Assembly: GCF_030272615.1 (NCBI RefSeq)
Contig: NC_081406.1
Coordinates: 262,972,624-263,036,623, forward strand
DNA from: Cryptomeria japonica
Taxonomy: Eukaryota; Streptophyta; Pinopsida; Cupressales; Cupressaceae
DNA: 64,000 nucleotides
Direction: 5' to 3'
The notes beneath the pieces are model-generated. The model saw only the letters and a list, made by a program, of their open reading frames with translations, made no database searches and was not told the origin of the DNA. Both the position numbers and the translations under genes were made by a program. The stretch's first letter is position 1. The number at the start of each line of letters is the position of its first letter. Below, in pieces: positions 10,666 through 22,608 of this stretch.

Positions 10666-11970
10666 GTATGTATTGAGAAAGGTCTTGTCCATTGTGCACA
10701 CTTATTTATTTAAAAACATTTTCTTTCATGGACCCGCATATGTGATAGTCAATTAAAGTCATTGAGAATCTACAATCTTATTTGAACTGAACTCATGCTT
10801 TTCAATGAAATTATTGACATCCGTCTCCATATTTTTTATATATGTAAATTACTAATATGATTTTTTGAGATTTTTAGTTGTTCCTATGTGATTATTGTTT
10901 TCCATTGATTGATTCACCCCAAAATGATTATACTTCTTCTGATTTTCCTCCAATGTTGCCAAATATAACTCAAGGCGCTACCAATTTGTAAAGATCCTTA
11001 CAAGATCTCCCTTAAAATTTACAAACTTCCAGTTCTGATTATTGAATGAGTTAAGTTTCAATTTTCAAATTAAATGCACAGGATCATACAAATGAATAAC
11101 CAGAAACAAGTTACATTAATATACCAACTTCATTATATCTGATTACAAGTTTATTCGGAGATGGATAACAAAGTAACCAAACAAGCACCTGGACCAATCT
11201 GCATAGCAGCAATAGGGGACCTCCCTTACTATGATTGCTGATATGAGTCGATATGGCCTGCATTGGAAGTCGCAGGCATAAATGATCACCCAACAATCAC
11301 CCTCAGCTAGTTGAAAGCACTCACAGAATGTAACCCCCCAGCCTTGCCTTCACCTAAGACTCACACTGGAAAGAATGAGCCAATAATCTGGAACTCATGC
11401 CACTCATAGGTCAATGGTTAAGAAATCCCGATGAATAATAGAAGTCCTGCCGTCAATAATGAAGTTGTCCAGATCAAGTAATTGTGCCGACAAATAAATT
11501 CAATCCCAATCATGCCAAGGCTATGCGTTGAAGGGGAAATCCCGTTCAACTAATACTGCTCACAATACTAGCAAATCGCACTTGCAATGTAATGAAATAC
11601 AATCACACTTATAAAGCCCTTTTGCTAAGTCGGCCTCCCTAATACAAGCATTATTAATTCTAAGCAATATCAATCACCACGACTTCATTACAAAATATAT
11701 GTTTGGCCCCAAATGCATCAAAACACGGTTGTATCAAAATTGCTAGAAATTGGAATCATTAAAGTTTTTGATAAAGCCTTAAGACTACACCCGATTTACA
11801 ATCATTGGAATATTCCTTATTTGAACCGGCCCTTGTATGATATTTGCAATACTTTCACAAAACCACAGTTTCAATACTTATCCCAATATAACAACAAACT
11901 TCACCCAGCTGCAATAATAATTTTTAGAATAAAATACCTTTATTTACCAGAATGTATATAGATGTAAAAT
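10666..11970. other. Intron sequence, probably part of an LTR remnant, no gene
   Basis: No coding potential or clear boundary was seen. The right part may belong to the LTR that ends at 12959 and is split by the SINE, but I could not find its other end. Confidence 0.3.
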
Positions 11971-12547
11971 GCCTCATCATAGGGGGTTCACCCCGCAACG
12001 TGAGGGTTCGTCACAAGCCTAATTATCAGGCTGCCTCGAGTTCAAGACCCATACTTTGCAGGCACTCTCGCGGGCACTGTTTGCGCGAATGACCGGTTCG
12101 TTGGTGTTAATACCAAGGCAAAGAAGTCCACGGTGGAGTCTCGGTGGTAGGGAGGATGTTGACAGTGAATGAGGTGTTAATGCCTCAATCTAGTGGACGA
12201 CAGTCGCAACACTCGACAGGAAGGAGATCAATGCAGAGCGGAGTGATAAGGTGGCAGAGGAGAGGTGGAAGGCGCAAGGACTACAGAGAGATAAGGTGGA
12301 TGGCTTAGTGCAGTGGAGAGATAAGGGTGGTGCACGAGCACATAGATATAAGGAGATTGGAGGGATAAGGTGCATGGAGAGATAAGGAGTATGAATTCTA
12401 CAAGAGCCAAACCTAGGAGGTGTTAATACCTCAGCAAAAATTGTAACCACAGGGATGGGGTCCCCCAATGTGATTCCATTGGTTCAAAGCTCTAGTCAAA
12501 AGTGTAAGAGACCCAATTACTAATATAAAAAAAAGCCTCATCATAGG
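11971..12547 (+). mobile_element. SINE-like insertion with 13-bp target duplication
   Basis: GCCTCATCATAGG occurs at 11971-11983 and again at 12535-12547. The 551-bp body between them ends in eight A residues directly before the second copy, as in non-LTR retroposition. The head contains GTTCAAGAC at 12040-12048, which fits the RNA polymerase III box B consensus GWTCRANNC. A box A was not clear. Internally, GGTGTTAATACC-like motifs recur (about 12103, 12172 and 12418). No ORF is expected. The family was not identified. Confidence 0.75.
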
Positions 12548-12959
12548 AAATATCTTTATTACTAGCATTGATATGCAAATTTGTCTCCAATGGAGACTTC
12601 ACAAATTTGGCACAGCTGTAGACTCCGTCACGAATCCACCCCTCTGGAAGAACTAGGTTTTCATCCAGCCCTTCTCAACTCTTGAAGGTTTTCATCTCCA
12701 GAAATCATAAAACTGTTTATCGAATTCAAGCATGCATTACAACTCCCAACAAGCCTCCTTATAAATACCTGCGGGAACCTTCTAGAAGATAAGGCCGACT
12801 TGAACGTTGGAAACTTTATTTAATAAAGTAATTATAATATTGTATTATTTAATTAAATTAATTAATATTAAGTCATCATATGAATATTTTATTTATATTT
12901 TATTAACTTAATAAGAATCTATTTAACTAAATGTCACCTTAAAAATCGGGGACATTGCA
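12548..12959 (-). repeat. LTR fragment starting TGCAATGTCCCC, with TATA box
   Basis: The minus strand from 12959 begins TGCAATGTCCCCG, and TATTTATAA lies at about 12759-12767, a plausible LTR promoter. The start resembles TGTAATGTCCCC at 45137 on the plus strand. The other end was not found. The SINE is inserted in or beside it. Confidence 0.45.
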
Positions 12960-14044
12960 CAACTATAAAAATTCTAGAATTCACAAAGCATTTATAATTT
13001 TATACCACCATTAAACTCCATATGAGCCATCGTCAATATATTATTCACAAGATAACAGAGGTCTGGGAGTGTTGTCAACAAGGGATAGGACCACTTAAGC
13101 AATTTTGGAAATCTTGCTATTCAACCTGTTGGTTCCCTGTTGACGTGCATTTTGTACACTATCAAACACAGAATAAAATACCCAAGGGTACCTTATCCTC
13201 TCTTGAGTAAAGCCTCTGAATGCTGAAGATATCGCGAAAAAGGATCAATTAGGATGACTTAAAGGTTCTTCGTTGTAGGATCTCTACATGTGGATAAGCA
13301 CCAGTGGTTGTTGTAAATGCTGTTTCTTCAAGGGGCCTTACGTTTTCGATTTGTAGGAACAGGATTTTCCTAAAGCTAACAGGTTCTCAAAAAAGATCAA
13401 AAGATAGGGTTTGCAAGAGATGAATTCTAATCTAATCCTAAGAATGACTCAATGTAGGCTAGATTTGGTAAGATTCTACCAATTTCAGTATTGCCAAGGA
13501 ATTACAACTCTATTGGAATTGATGCGATCTTCTAAGGTGATTAGTGATGTTTCAAATCTTCAAGAATTATAGATACTACCATAAAGATACATATCAATAG
13601 TTCAATAATGATTGAAGGTTCAAGCAATCCAAATATCTCCAGTTGACCACACAAGGCGTCCTTACAATCAGTAAGAAGCTAGTGGTTTGGAACGTGAATC
13701 TCACCAAAGATCAAGCCCAACACTTAGTCCTTCGAACTTAAATACTACTTTGACTGAGAATGATTCAAGAAAGTAAACAACCATGAAGATAGCCACAAGA
13801 ATTGCAATAAAACACCATAACTTCAATATTTCATTGATCTCAAAGCCAAAATAGACAACAATTGTTTGAAATTCTTTCTTCAATACTCAATCTTGCTACA
13901 AAATAACTTTCTTCTCTCCAAAAGCTCTCTTGCTACAAAATAACTTTCTTCTCTCCAAAAGCTCGAACTATCTATCTCCTTAATATCTAATCTCTAATCT
14001 TCTAATTTCTAATTTTCTAATGACAAAATGAAAATGAGTGAGGG

Positions 14045-14134
14045 TATATATAGCATCCTCAATTACAATGAACGGCCCAGATCAAAAGAAGATCAACGGT
14101 TGAGATTTTGACACATAAACCCTAATCAGGGTTT
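14045..14134 (-). promoter_or_regulatory. Second (LTR core) promoter of A: telo-box palindrome plus TATA
   Basis: AAACCCTAATCAGGGTTT at 14117-14134 and TATATATA at 14045-14052 on the minus strand, about 65 bp apart. Both lie downstream of the long ORF and about 0.9 kb before the LTR end. This is the expected place for the U3/R boundary. B has the same layout and spacing. Confidence 0.6.
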
Positions 14135-14246
14135 GTTACAAAAAGTTCCCTTTTTAGTTGAACATTATTAAATGCATAGCCAAATATTTAATTGGCACAA
14201 AAGTCGAGGAAACATAGACCAATGATAATTAAGATGCCACATCATT

Positions 14247-17200
14247 TTATAACAACCTCTCTTCTAGAACCTTATTCCCCTTCCAATGTTCTTTCTTAGC
14301 ATATGCAACGAATCTGGACACAATTCTTTCAATCTCAGCAATAGGAATCTTGGGAAGATTCCTCATTCGCTCCTCCAAGTGGATAACTTGATCAAAGGCT
14401 TTGAGAAGAGCCGTATCCCATCCAGGTTCGAGTTCTTTGATCTTCTCAATCAGGAGCATAGTAGTGAACATTAGATCCCGTTGCTCATCTGTGATGACAT
14501 TCTCATCTTTGCAAAAGATGACCTTGACTCTTTCTTCCAACTCTTGAAGGTCCACATCTGTCTCAACTTCGATCCTCCTGCCAAGAATGGTACACAACAC
14601 TTCAAACACCTTGTCCTGAATTGGATGGATGACACCTTCAACTTGATTGCATTTGGTGCTGATATCTTCGAAAAGAACCTCTTTCATTTGGAGTAGAGTT
14701 GACCACTGAAGTAAATTATGAGCTCCTCCATCCATTATCTTTTCTTGTGCTAGGATCTTCCTTGATGTTTGCCTGATTACTTGCAGAACAGGAATGATAA
14801 CATCTCTAGTGTGAGCGAAAGCGGCTACAGTTATCATTAGGTTGTGGACGATCTCAAGGACCTGGATAGCTCGATGGATTGTCTGCATCATTCTTGTTGT
14901 AAATTCAACGGCTACTGTGTGGGATTTGTCAATCCAAGAGCTCATAAGCTGAACCAAGCTCTTGACTCTTTCTGCCTCGCCAACTGATTCAAGGGGAAGT
15001 GCTTGCACAGGAGACACTGCTGGATCCTGACGTCCCAGGGGCTGATTGAGGTGGCTAAAGTAACCTCTCCAAGCATCGACTTCTCTCTCAAGCTTTCTAT
15101 TCTTTTCCATTTCTTCCTTAAGCTTGTCCTTAAGTGCTTCAAACGAATCGGTTGCCTCATCCAGTGCCTGTTCAGCAGTGAGTGGACCAAGCTCAAATGT
15201 TTCTACATCATACTCTTTTGCAAGAATTTCACCTTCATACTTGTCCACTACTGGTGTAGCTATCTGCAACTTCCTAGATCCTGCCTCATTTGTGATCATC
15301 TTGGACATCTTGGTGGCCCTCTTCTTCTCCGTTGCTTCCCGAGAATTTCCTATAAGACTCTCCAAGTCAATCACATCCTCTTCATCTTCAATCACAATCA
15401 CCCTTGTCAATCTCTCCTTCAACCAATCCGGAATGGCGGATCTCGTCTCTCTAACTTGTATTTCTTTAAGCAATGGTTCATCTTCTCGGAGAGGGGATGT
15501 CACTTCATCATCATTCTTTTCTTCATGTAGCTCATCAACTTGGAGAGATTGACTTGATGAATGCTGAGGTGCCTGTCCCTTCTCAGGTTTATCATTTTGT
15601 ACCATCGACTCCATAGATTCATCAACCTCAGGCACCATCTTCTCTTGTCCTTCAACTTGACTTGTCCTTTTTTCATGTCGAGAAGATGTGCCTGATGAGC
15701 GATCTCGATTGGCCTCATGCTTCTTTTTGGAGGGCTCTCTTTTCTTAGGTCTTTCTTTCCTCTTCGCGCCTCTAGGATGAGAATTGCCTTCACTTGCGCT
15801 TGCTCCTCCTCCTTCTGGTCTTTCCTCCAAAGTAAAAGTCATTGATATGTTCTGTTCTCTTAACTTTTGATGTTGTACATCCACCCATTTGCGAGTACAT
15901 GACAAAACTGGAGCCATCAAAGCTCTCAAGTCTGAAATCTCAGGCTCGCTCCAATCTATCTTCACTGCTTTGTCTTCTCTGTCATAGGATGACTGGAGAT
16001 GTCTGCCACTATCTTGAGCTTGATCGGCCACTCTGTAAACTTTGCATTTCCTGATGAAATCTAAAGGTAATCTGGAATGCATCTTTCTTTTCACTTCTAA
16101 ATCACTTGAGAGATTCATCCAAAAGTCCTCTACCTGAAATTCGTGCTTGTACTTCTTGCCAGCTGTCTCTTCCATATAACCATGAGGATCGAAATTCTCC
16201 CTCGAGGCAAAGAACGTGAATGAATATAAGGCCAACTCCTTCTCTGCATCTTCCGAGGCTTGAGTATTAGGACATACCTCAACCGAATTCCCCAATATGA
16301 TGGGCATGGGAACTCCATTTCCATGCTTGCGTCTGAATGCCTTTGCATAAGCTGCCAACTGTCTGGTCACCTCAAGTAGCACTATCCTGTCAGTCGGATA
16401 GCTTGGCAACATTTAGGGAGGTGAAGGACACCCATGAACTCTGATATATGTAAACTTTTGAAACTGGATGAAACAAGCACCATACCTCTTCACAAGCTCT
16501 TGTGCATCCAGAGATAGTCGATTGTGAATCCCACCTTGCAATATCCTAGTGATGTTCATCGTGAAGGTGTCGTTGACTAACTTGTAGTCACCTCTAGGAG
16601 GATGATGCAAATGAACATAAGAGTCACAAACTCTCACTTCTCCGGGTCCTCTTCCGATCACTCCTCTGTGAGGTAGCCTTGCATATTCAAAACTCCTGAT
16701 CAAGGTATATATGACGTATGAGCTCATGTGGAATGACTTGGTAGGCTTTAGTCTTCTCAACTGCACATCCAGGCAATGGCTAATAATTCTAGCCCAATGA
16801 ATCGTTCCTTTTCCTTGGACTATCACTTGGATGGAGTAGAACATCCACTTCTCGAAGTAGAAGGCTTGAGGAGCCCCTGTAACTCGATTGAGAAAAGTTA
16901 TCAAATCTCTGTACTCCTCCTGGAATTCGATCCTATGTGGTGTGTTGGGAATCTTGCTCAGGCGAGGATGACTTTTGAGTAACCAATTCTTATTGATGAT
17001 ATTCAAACAAGTGTCGGAATCATCTTCGTACATTGACCTGGCTCCTTCTAGGCTTTTGTAAATCATATCTTTATGCTCTGGAAGATGGAGAGCCTCACTT
17101 ATAGCCTCCTCTGAGAGGTAAGACAAAGTGTTCCCTTCCTTGGATACGATCGATCTTGATTGAGTCATAATGGCGGGCACACTTGATCATCAGCTCATGG

Positions 17201-17445
17201 CATTGGATTGCTGGAGGGAAACCGGCCGCCTTGATGATGCCACTTTCAATTATTCTCTTTGCAACAGGTGATGGCTTGCCAATGTAAGGGACCTCTCGAA
17301 ACTTCTTCACACTGAAGTTTCCCAAGTTGGTATCTCCGATATTGCTCCACTTGGACACGATCTTGGTCTCCAACTCTTCATTCCTCTGATCTTCTTTCAT
17401 GAGAGCTGGATGACTAGTAGATGCTCCCGCCTTTGGAGTCGCCAT
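14247..17445 (-). pseudogene. Giant-LTR ORF, copy A: unknown protein of about 1,065 codons
   Basis: I do not recognise a named family. The start MATPKAGAS (17445) sits eight bases past a leader-intron acceptor. A globular N-terminal half has blocks KWSNIGDTNLGNF, ESGIIKAAGFPPA, LSEEAISEALHLP, FEKWMFYSIQV and YPTDRIVLLEVTRQ. A K/R-rich stretch (KRKERPKKREPSKKK) resembles a nuclear localisation signal. An acidic, S/Q-rich region follows, then a coiled coil (FEALKDKLKEEMEKNRKLER) and a helical C-terminus ending at 14247. One frameshift (about 17165) and one stop (16413-16415, where B has tyrosine) break it. No reverse transcriptase, integrase or transposase motif is visible. The feature order suggests a DNA- or chromatin-associated protein, but that is inference. 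Confidence 0.75.
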
Positions 17446-17453
17446 CTTGACAC

Positions 17454-17647
17454 CTACACAACATTTCATAATGAGCGATATATTTTGAAGAGTAGCAAGG
17501 AAGATTCAAAAGGAAGATAAAAGACATCAATTAGGAAACTTCACGATAAATCTTGAGTTATCATTTCCTAATTAACTATGCAATTTTCAAAAACCAAAGT
17601 TCAAAATTCAAAACTTCAACATTGGGACTAGGATGATCTCGCCATAC
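17454..17647 (-). other. Predicted 5'-leader intron of the A ORF
   Basis: Minus-strand donor GAG|GTATGGCG at 17647 and acceptor TTGTGTAG at 17454 bound 194 bp, ending eight bases before the ATG. The donor, acceptor and length are nearly the same in B (28341-28536), and D has an intron at the equivalent place. Confidence 0.55.
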
Positions 17648-17912
17648 CTCCACTTGAGTATTAATTCTAAGAAATGATGCAAAGATAAGATGAATTTTGG
17701 CTAGGCAAAATGTAGATCAAAGCTCTCCCTTTAGCAAAATGCACCTCCCTTTAGTCTTCACAAGAATCAACTCCACCTCTTAATCTCCAACACTTGAGGT
17801 AAATTTGCTCCAAATAGACCAGATTTCGCACTTCCTTCTTGCTTTCGAAATTCGCACTTGAAGCAATGAGTGAATGATTTGAATGATAAAAAAAAAAAAA
17901 ACACACCCCCAA

Positions 17913-17918
17913 TATATA
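17913..17918 (-). promoter_or_regulatory. TATA box of the A ORF
   Basis: TATATA about 265 bp upstream of the predicted leader-intron donor, within CGCTCTATATATTGGGG. B has CGCTATATATGGAGGG at the equivalent place (about 28875-28885). It lies between the palindromic array and the ORF. Confidence 0.5.
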
Positions 17919-18263
17919 GAGCGCTCACCACCCTACTCCTCCTAGGCCGACTTGGCAAAATAGGCCTAAAAAATAAATAAAATTGCAAAAAGGAGAGGCC
18001 GACTTGGCAAAATAAATAAAAATAAGACCTCAAGCGCTCCATTTTTAATTTTCAATTAATAAAAAATTAATTTTAAATGCCTTTATAATAAAAATTTGAT
18101 TTTTGAGGCTCAAAATTAATTTATTAAATGCCAATGTGTCTTTTATTAAATGCCAATTTAATTTAATTTTTTCAAATATTTCGAAGTTAGCAATTTGGCA
18201 TCTAATGCAATTTTGGAGGATATTAACGCTCAAATATGGTAAAAGTGAAGAATGCCATTAATT

Positions 18264-20313
18264 TCGCCCTGGACCCTTGGAGAGGGACAAGAGTGAACTT
18301 TCAATTTAGGCCTTGCATTCCTCATTTTCTTGTCCAAAACTTCATCTAGGCATTTAAAATGGCGTTTTTAATTGGAGTTTTGAGTTTAATTCCACTTGAT
18401 CTCTAGGAGGAAAGTGCCTTTAGGACTTTTTCGCCCTGGACCCTCAGAGAGGGACAGGAGCGATTTGTCACTTTTGGTCTTAATCCTTCACCTTTTATTT
18501 GTCAACTCTCCTTGTGGGATAAGCGATGATCTCTTTCATCCATTCCATACATGTTTAACTTGTTTTTGCAAGGCAAAATAGGTGCTCCAAAGATTTTCGC
18601 CCTGGGCCTCCAGTGAAGGACAGGAGCGACTTTTGCATTTTAGCCTAGGATTATCAAGTTTTGAAGTCAAATCTTTGTTCACCATGCTTTAGAAGACCTT
18701 TTCCATCCTTGCACAACCTTGCCTTAGCATAATCTTGGAGGGAAGTTATTGGTTTTGTAAAAATCGCCCTGGTCCTTCAGTGAGGGACACGAGCGCTTTT
18801 GAGTCCTTTGTACAAATTCTTGATCGCTTCAATCTTCAAATTACTCTAAGGCGTAGAACATCATTCCCCACTCCCTTTTGAGTCTTGGAAACAAAAAAGT
18901 TATCTCGAAATGCAAGGAAAGTGGGCACACTTAGAAATTTCGCCCTGGACCCTTGGAGAGGGACAGGAGCGAATTTGCAAATTGTCATTAAAATTTGTAA
19001 TCCTTGCATCTCAATTCCACCTCAAGGCATTTTAAACATCATTTCAAACTTGTGCCTTGGCTTAGATTTGGCGAGAAAGGCTGGATATTAGGTTTTTCGC
19101 CCTGGTCCCTCAGAGAGGGACAGGAGCGATTTTGCACATTCAAGCTTATCCGTCCTTTGTTAGCCCTCCAAATTATCTTCAACGGGCTAAACACACCTTC
19201 TTCCATTCATTTCAATCACAAAACTTGCCTTGTCTTTGCAAGAAAATTGTACTTTTTAGAAAATCACTCTGGACCTTTAGTGAGGGTCAGGAGCGCCTTT
19301 TGTCATTTGGGTTGATTTCCTCCTTTGTGGACCATTCAAATTATATTCAACGGACAAATCATGCTTTCCTTGATCTCTTCCAATCATAAAATCACTTTGA
19401 TCTTGCAAAAATAGTGCAAATTTGAAAATCAAGCTCCGGACCTTCAGTGAGGGACAGGAGCGAACTTTGCCTTCTAGGCCAAAATGCTTCACCTTTCATC
19501 ATGAAATGTCTTTGCTAGGGAAGATTTCATCTTGTTACACGCCATGAATAAGAGTTCTAGTCCAAAGAAGGTCTAAAAATGTGTATATGAAGAATTTCGC
19601 CCTAGACCTCCAGTGAAGGACAGGAGCGAAATTACCCTTCTAGGCAAAACTCCATCATTTCATTGTCTTTAATCAAATCTGGATGCTTTATCACGTTCAT
19701 TTCGTCCTCCACCATGCCTTTGATGTCTCAATTTGACCAAACGAGGTCAGGAATGACTCCAATAAGCTTTTTCGCCCTAGACCCTTGGAGAGGGACAGGA
19801 GCGATTTTGATGATTCCAACAAAATCCTTCATCATCTCGAGCTAAAACTCCCTCAAGCGGGTGGAGAAAGTCACTTGTTTTCCAATCATATCCAACACTT
19901 GGTCCTTTTTCACTGCCAGATGAGGGAAATCAAGATTTCGCCCTGGGCCCTCAGTGAGGGATAGGAGCGATTTTTCCCTTAACCTCCAAAATTCATCATT
20001 TTTTATGCCTTCAAATCTTCAAAAGCATCAAGTCACGTCCAATCATCTCTCCTGGAGACTCTGCACAAAACAAAATAGAAAAGTCAGTGATAAATATGCA
20101 TTAAATAACATTTTCGCCCTGGACCTTCAGCAAGGGACAGGAGCGATTCTATCCTTTCTGGCTAATCCATCCAAAATTTAAGTCTCCAATCACTTCACAA
20201 GGCAGAGTTAGGTCATTTTCAAGGCCAGGAACCAGTTAGCAAGCCTTCTCAAAAACAAGGAATTGCACTTAGAATGAATTTCGCCCTGGGCCCTTAGCAA
20301 GGGACAGGAGCCA
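18264..20313 (-). repeat. Array of 13 palindromic repeats, mean spacing 168 bp (element A)
   Basis: A core of about 33 bp starts TCGCCCTGG and ends GGACAGGAGCGA. It recurs at 18264, 18431, 18597, 18764, 18940, 19097, 19264, 19429, 19597, 19772, 19938, 20114 and 20281. Steps are 157-176 bp, mean 168. Each core is an imperfect inverted repeat: TCGC...GCGA outside and (G/A)CCCT...AGGG inside, around a 5-7 bp loop. The sequence between cores is not obviously conserved from unit to unit. Confidence 0.9.
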
Positions 20314-20714
20314 TTTCTCTGTTTCAGGCATCATCTTACCTCCAAAATTTGATCAAAATTGACTTAGGCAAGAATACACAATTTCACCTTCAAAATGCTA
20401 ACACTTAGACAAAATTTGGATTTTACCCCAAAAACCCTGAATAGACTTAACCTGAGACCTATCTGACTCTCCTGACCGGCTTATCTTACTTCAACAATCT
20501 CAATCCTAGGGAGGATGCTTAACAACCTTCAAAATTTGACTGGACTTAGCTTGAAAAATATTCAAAAGAAACCCTTAAGGTTTAGCCCTAGCCCAGACAG
20601 ACAACTCACTCACCCAAAACCCTAAAAGCAGAGAGAAGGACAGGCAAAGCGAAAGCGAAAAAGAGGGGGTCCCCATTCTAATGGGGCGATGTGTGAAATG
20701 GTCACAACATTCCC

Positions 20715-21403
20715 CAACTTGTACTTGAGTAACTCTTAAAGATTAACCTGATCTTATATTCAAAGCTGCTGAAAGTTAGGCCAATGAACATGAAACACTT
20801 TTAGTTGTGTTTTCCTCTATACATCGGGTTTTGAAAAACCTAGGTGGGTTTCCCTTTATGACATTTACTATGAATAAACAACAAATCTATAACTCAGTGC
20901 TTTGTGGATTAACTCTCATATACCTATGACAAGGATTTGTGAATTATACCATAAAACATGTAAGCTCCTTGTAATCACTTTGATTTCAGATATGAGAATA
21001 ACAAACAAATATATAAAATTTATTTAAGATCTATTATATTAAAATCAATCTTGAGGCTATGGGGGAAACAAATACCGATTGATGCCAATTCAATTTAGGG
21101 TCATAGAGTCACTATGTCACACATTTTCATTTCATAACACATCAATATGCTTCAATGATCATTCAAGAATTATCACCTTGTGATAATTAGACCTAGGATG
21201 GGCTAACAATGTGATCCTTCTTCAAAATCCATTCTGTGATAGCAACATTCTTATTATTTTTAATGAAAGAAATTATAGTGCTCTGCGAACAAAGATTAAC
21301 AATGAAAATAACACAGATGCAGCAAATGTGCATTGAAGGACTTTACAATCCTTGATTTTTCTGTCCAAAGAAACACCTTGTCACAAACTTGAGGCGATAC
21401 ACA
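20715..21403. other. Intron sequence between A and the hAT element, no gene
   Basis: AT-rich sequence without convincing ORFs. I see nothing assignable. Confidence 0.4.
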
Positions 21404-21702
21404 TTGAAGCATAGTTGAACTACTCACCAAAACCAAAAACTCGCCAAGGCTTGAAAAAAAACTCGGGAAAAACTCGACAACTTAAAATTGCTTAAATTTA
21501 ATTAGAAATGCATTTTTTTTGCAAAATTTAATGAGAAGATGCATCCAATGAGGCAATAAATGAGAACACAAAAGAACAAGCTGAGTTTAGATATATTTAA
21601 ACGCGAAGTGAGTACAAAATCACATCCTCACGAGGAATGCTGATGGTTGAAAGCAAAATAGTAAATAGTTTTTGTAAACTAAAAGTAAATACATCATTAC
21701 AA

Positions 21703-22200
21703 TCACATCTTCCTCTTCTTAGCTCTAGTAAAAACTAGGGGAGAGGTAGAACTAGAGGGTCTAGTCCTAGTGGTCTGCTGTGGGCATGACTGTGCCTTGC
21801 TTGGTATGTCTGGCTCGGGTTGTGGCTCGTCCTCCATCCTGGATGTAGCTCCATTGCTAGCTACTCCTGGCACTGGCAATGACTCCTCATCCTCCTCAAT
21901 CTCATTCGGTGTGAAACCAAATCCACCCCCCTCCTCCTCCATAGCCTGCCTCTCCAAATCATTGACATCATGCTCTATAAACAGTGGAGGCTACTCCTGT
22001 GATGTCCAATCATCATAAGGATGTATATCATCCAAACCAATTGGACCAGCTGCTGCTTCGTCTACCTTCCTTATGCACAACCGAAGATTATATTGCACAA
22101 AGACAAGGTCATTGAGGTGTTTTTGAGCTAACTTGCTCCTCTTCTTCGTGTGGATGGCCTCAAACAAGCTCTAGTTGCGCCCACAACTAGATGAACTACA
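21703..22200 (-). pseudogene. hAT transposase C-terminal (dimerisation) exon
   Basis: The minus strand reads SSCGRN, a TAG stop at 22171-22173 in place of the usual Trp, then SLFEAIHTKKRSKL and LNDLVFVQYNLRL. This is the conserved end of the hAT dimerisation domain (family form CERNWSxFxxIHTKKRNRL). An acidic, proline-rich tail ends KKRKM at 21703. hAT transposases cut and paste DNA. Here the catalytic N-terminal part is missing and the key Trp codon is a stop. The neighbouring 22200-22600 is probably intron, with purine-rich low-complexity sequence at 22370-22480. Confidence 0.8.
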
Positions 22201-22608
22201 AGGTTAACATAAGATTCTGAGAGCAATGTTTTTGAGATTTGGGGTATTTCGACCCCAACTTTGCCACCAAGCATTTGCAAAATAAAATTAGGTTGAGGGT
22301 AGCACCCCGCATTGGGGTTTGAGGGTGAAAAATAGAGGGGTAGAGAGATAGGTCTAGATCTTGGGGAAGATAGGAGAGAGTGAGATGGAGAGTGGTAGAG
22401 AGGGGGATAGAGGAAGAGTGATAGGGAGATAGATAGGTCTGAAATTTAGGGCAAATAAAGTGAGTGAGATTGAGAGAGCGAGAGAATGTTGATAGGAGCA
22501 TACTAATCACCAAAATTTGACTGTTTGAAAATTCAAAAGATCTTCTAAAACCTAGAATTTGCATTATAACTCCTAGAGATCTGAAACCACTCTCAAACAT
22601 CTTGCCAA

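Larger units (their letters stand above)
13133..20714 (-). mobile_element. Element A: giant solo-LTR-like insertion (7,572 bp) carrying a long ORF
   Basis: The body 13138-20709 starts TGTTGACG and ends GTCACAACA (plus strand). Perfect 5-bp duplications TTCCC flank it at 13133-13137 and 20710-20714. TG...CA termini with a 5-bp duplication are the mark of LTR-integrase insertion. No internal second copy of either terminus, no primer site and no gag-pol was seen, so it is most simply a solo LTR. In minus-strand order it holds a palindromic array, TATA box, leader intron, roughly 1,065-codon ORF, telo-box/TATA promoter and LTR end. It lies antisense to the RSH gene. Confidence 0.85.

Noticed and set aside
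15003-15530. Plus-strand ORFs of 142-175 aa opposite the A ORF
   Set aside because: These are antisense shadows of the long minus-strand ORF, whose frame is supported by homology to B and D.
18264-20313. CRISPR-like array (about 33-bp repeats at regular spacing)
   Set aside because: The genome is a plant's, spacers would be about 135 bp, repeats vary, no cas genes are present, and the array lies inside a transposable element.
22196-22600. 134-aa ORF in the hAT element as a gene
   Set aside because: It is read through purine-rich low-complexity sequence where an intron of the transposase is expected, and has no recognisable residues.
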